Of a stretch of 64,000 nt of DNA, positions 63,027 to 64,000 are shown piece after piece; the first letter of the stretch is position 1, and every line of letters begins with the position of its first letter. The notes below the pieces were generated by a model. It saw only the letters and a list, made by a program, of their open reading frames with translations, did not search any database and had not been told where the DNA came from. The stretch is from Pseudomonas sp. PSE14 (GTDB taxonomy: Bacteria; Pseudomonadota; Gammaproteobacteria; Pseudomonadales; Pseudomonadaceae), in NCBI RefSeq assembly GCF_029203285.1, contig NZ_CP115669.1, forward strand, positions 1,488,001-1,552,000. The letters run 5' to 3'. The position numbers and the translations under genes are program-made.

Positions 63027-64000
63027 ATGAACGGCCCGCTCGCCTCCCTGAAGATTCTCGATTTCTCCACCTTGCTGCCGGGGCCGTTCGCCTCGCTGCT
63101 GCTGGCGGACATGGGCGCCGAGGTGCTGCGTGTGGAATCGCCCACGCGCATGGACCTGGTGCGCGTACTGCCGCCGCACGTGGACGGCACCTCCGCCAGC
63201 CACGCCTACCTCAATCGCAACAAACGTTCCATCGCGCTGGACCTCAAGCAGCCGCAGGCGGTGGAGGTGGTGAAGCAACTGGTGCGGGAATACGACATCG
63301 TGCTGGAGCAGTTCCGTCCCGGCGTGATGGACAAGCTCGGCGTCGGCTACGAGGCGCTCAAGTCGATCAATCCGAAGCTGATCTACGTGTCGATCACCGG
63401 CTATGGCCAGACCGGTCCGTTCCGCGACCGCGCCGGTCACGACATCAACTATCTGGCCCTGGCCGGCATCGCCAGCTACACCGGCCGCCGCGACATCGGC
63501 CCGCTGCCGCTGGGCGTGCAGTTGGCCGACATTGGCGGCGGATCGCTGCATGGCGTGATGGGGCTGCTGGCGGCGGTCATTCATCGGCAGCAGACGGGGG
63601 AGGGACAACTGGTCGACGTGAGCATGACCGACTGCGCGTTCAGCCTGCACGGCATGGCGGGTGCAGGGTACCTCGCCGCTGGAGTCGAGCCGGAGATGGA
63701 AGCCCTCGCGCTCAACGGCGGCAGCTTCTACGACTACTACCGTACCCGCGACGGTCGCTGGTTCTCGGTGGGCAGCCTGGAGCCGCAGTTCATGCAGCAG
63801 TTCTGTGCTGCCATCGGCCGACCGGAACTGGCCGCGCGCGGGCTCTCGTCCAAACCGGAAGACCAGCAGGCGCTCAAGCGCGAGATCGCCATCGAGTTCG
63901 AGAAGCACGATTTCCACGAGTGGCAGGAACGTTTCGCCGCGCTGGATGCTTGCGTCGAGCCGATGCTGTCGCTGTCCGAGGCGGTGGAGCATCCGCAGCT
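63027..64000 (+). CDS. Alpha-methylacyl-CoA racemase-like CoA-transferase family III (3' truncated by window)
   Basis: The first 324 residues of a CaiB/BaiF family protein; the frame is open to the right edge. RAGHDINYLALAG carries H138 and LADIGGGS carries D168, a spacing of 30 that matches the catalytic His126/Asp156 of Mycobacterium tuberculosis MCR. GSLEPQF and GSFYDYYRTRDGRW also match racemases rather than formyl-CoA transferases. It would convert (R)- to (S)-2-methylacyl-CoA for beta-oxidation of branched substrates, consistent with the acyl-CoA dehydrogenase gene before it. AGGAG at 63017-63021 supports the start. Confidence 0.85.
   Translation, partial: MNGPLASLKILDFSTLLPGPFASLLLADMGAEVLRVESPTRMDLVRVLPPHVDGTSASHAYLNRNKRSIALDLKQPQAVEVVKQLVREYDIVLEQFRPGVMDKLGVGYEALKSINPKLIYVSITGYGQTGPFRDRAGHDINYLALAGIASYTGRRDIGPLPLGVQLADIGGGSLHGVMGLLAAVIHRQQTGEGQLVDVSMTDCAFSLHGMAGAGYLAAGVEPEMEALALNGGSFYDYYRTRDGRWFSVGSLEPQFMQQFCAAIGRPELAARGLSSKPEDQQALKREIAIEFEKHDFHEWQERFAALDACVEPMLSLSEAVEHPQ

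Overview
The window comes from a high-GC gammaproteobacterium, almost certainly a Pseudomonas of the P. aeruginosa / P. nitroreducens / P. citronellolis kind. Evidence is the fused MrpAB antiporter subunit, the braCDEFG branched-chain amino-acid transporter, the tandem fadD2-fadD1 pair, a phrS-like RNA with an Anr promoter, an OprP/OprO-type porin, and Pseudomonas-type REP/REPIN repeats in many intergenic gaps. No rRNA, tRNA, phage, IS element or CRISPR array was found. Gene order resembles two separate PAO1 blocks (roughly PA1054-PA1076, then PA3316-PA3279) as I remember that genome. The join is near 22.8-23.05 kb, where a REPIN sits.

Layout. 0-4.6 kb: Mrp Na+/H+ antiporter operon, cut at the left edge. 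4.9-9.7 kb: small-molecule metabolism genes (EamA exporter, cysteine-synthase-like PLP enzyme, Asp/Glu racemase, lipoprotein, DUF488, SDR) separated by REPINs. 9.8-11.3 kb: a LysR regulator, then a PagP-like lipid A palmitoyltransferase preceded by six phased GTTCAG repeats, a PhoP-box array. 11.4-16.7 kb: a solute-binding protein, APH-type kinase and AGXT2L-type phospho-lyase operon, divergent from an SDR and a GntR regulator, with a perfect 22-bp palindrome between; probably catabolism of a hydroxylated amine. 16.8-21.7 kb: braGFED and braC. 22-22.8 kb: two small conserved proteins.

23-28.2 kb: a PhnCDE-type ABC transporter (phosphonate, or selenate) and a reductase/hydroxypyruvate-isomerase pair. 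28.2-36 kb: an NbdA-like MHYT-GGDEF-EAL protein, an EptA-type phosphoethanolamine transferase, a UspK-like stress protein with an Anr-type promoter, and RapA. 36-42 kb: AlkB-like protein, the phrS locus encoding a 36-aa membrane peptide, a FUSC/DUF1656/HlyD efflux operon with a SlyA-type operator, and an MFS transporter. 42-48.2 kb: lipid genes phaJ1, a monoacylglycerol-lipase-like hydrolase, fadD2 and fadD1, with a relic of a fadD 3' end between the two fadD genes. 48.3-58.4 kb: HrpA helicase, GST, HIT protein, a diguanylate cyclase, an ankyrin protein, a FabH-like synthase and an ECF sigma/anti-sigma pair. 58.5-64 kb: DedA-rhodanese fusion, porin, GNAT, acyl-CoA dehydrogenase and an alpha-methylacyl-CoA racemase-like gene cut by the right edge.

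Themes that tie the genes together are envelope remodelling (PagP-like, EptA, porin, DedA), fatty-acid uptake and recycling (FadD1/2, PhaJ1, lipase, FabH-like, acyl-CoA dehydrogenase, racemase) and low-oxygen control (two Anr-type promoters, phrS, UspK). Start codons were chosen by Shine-Dalgarno fit and family length. Regulatory-site calls rest on motif matches only, and comparisons with PAO1 are from memory.
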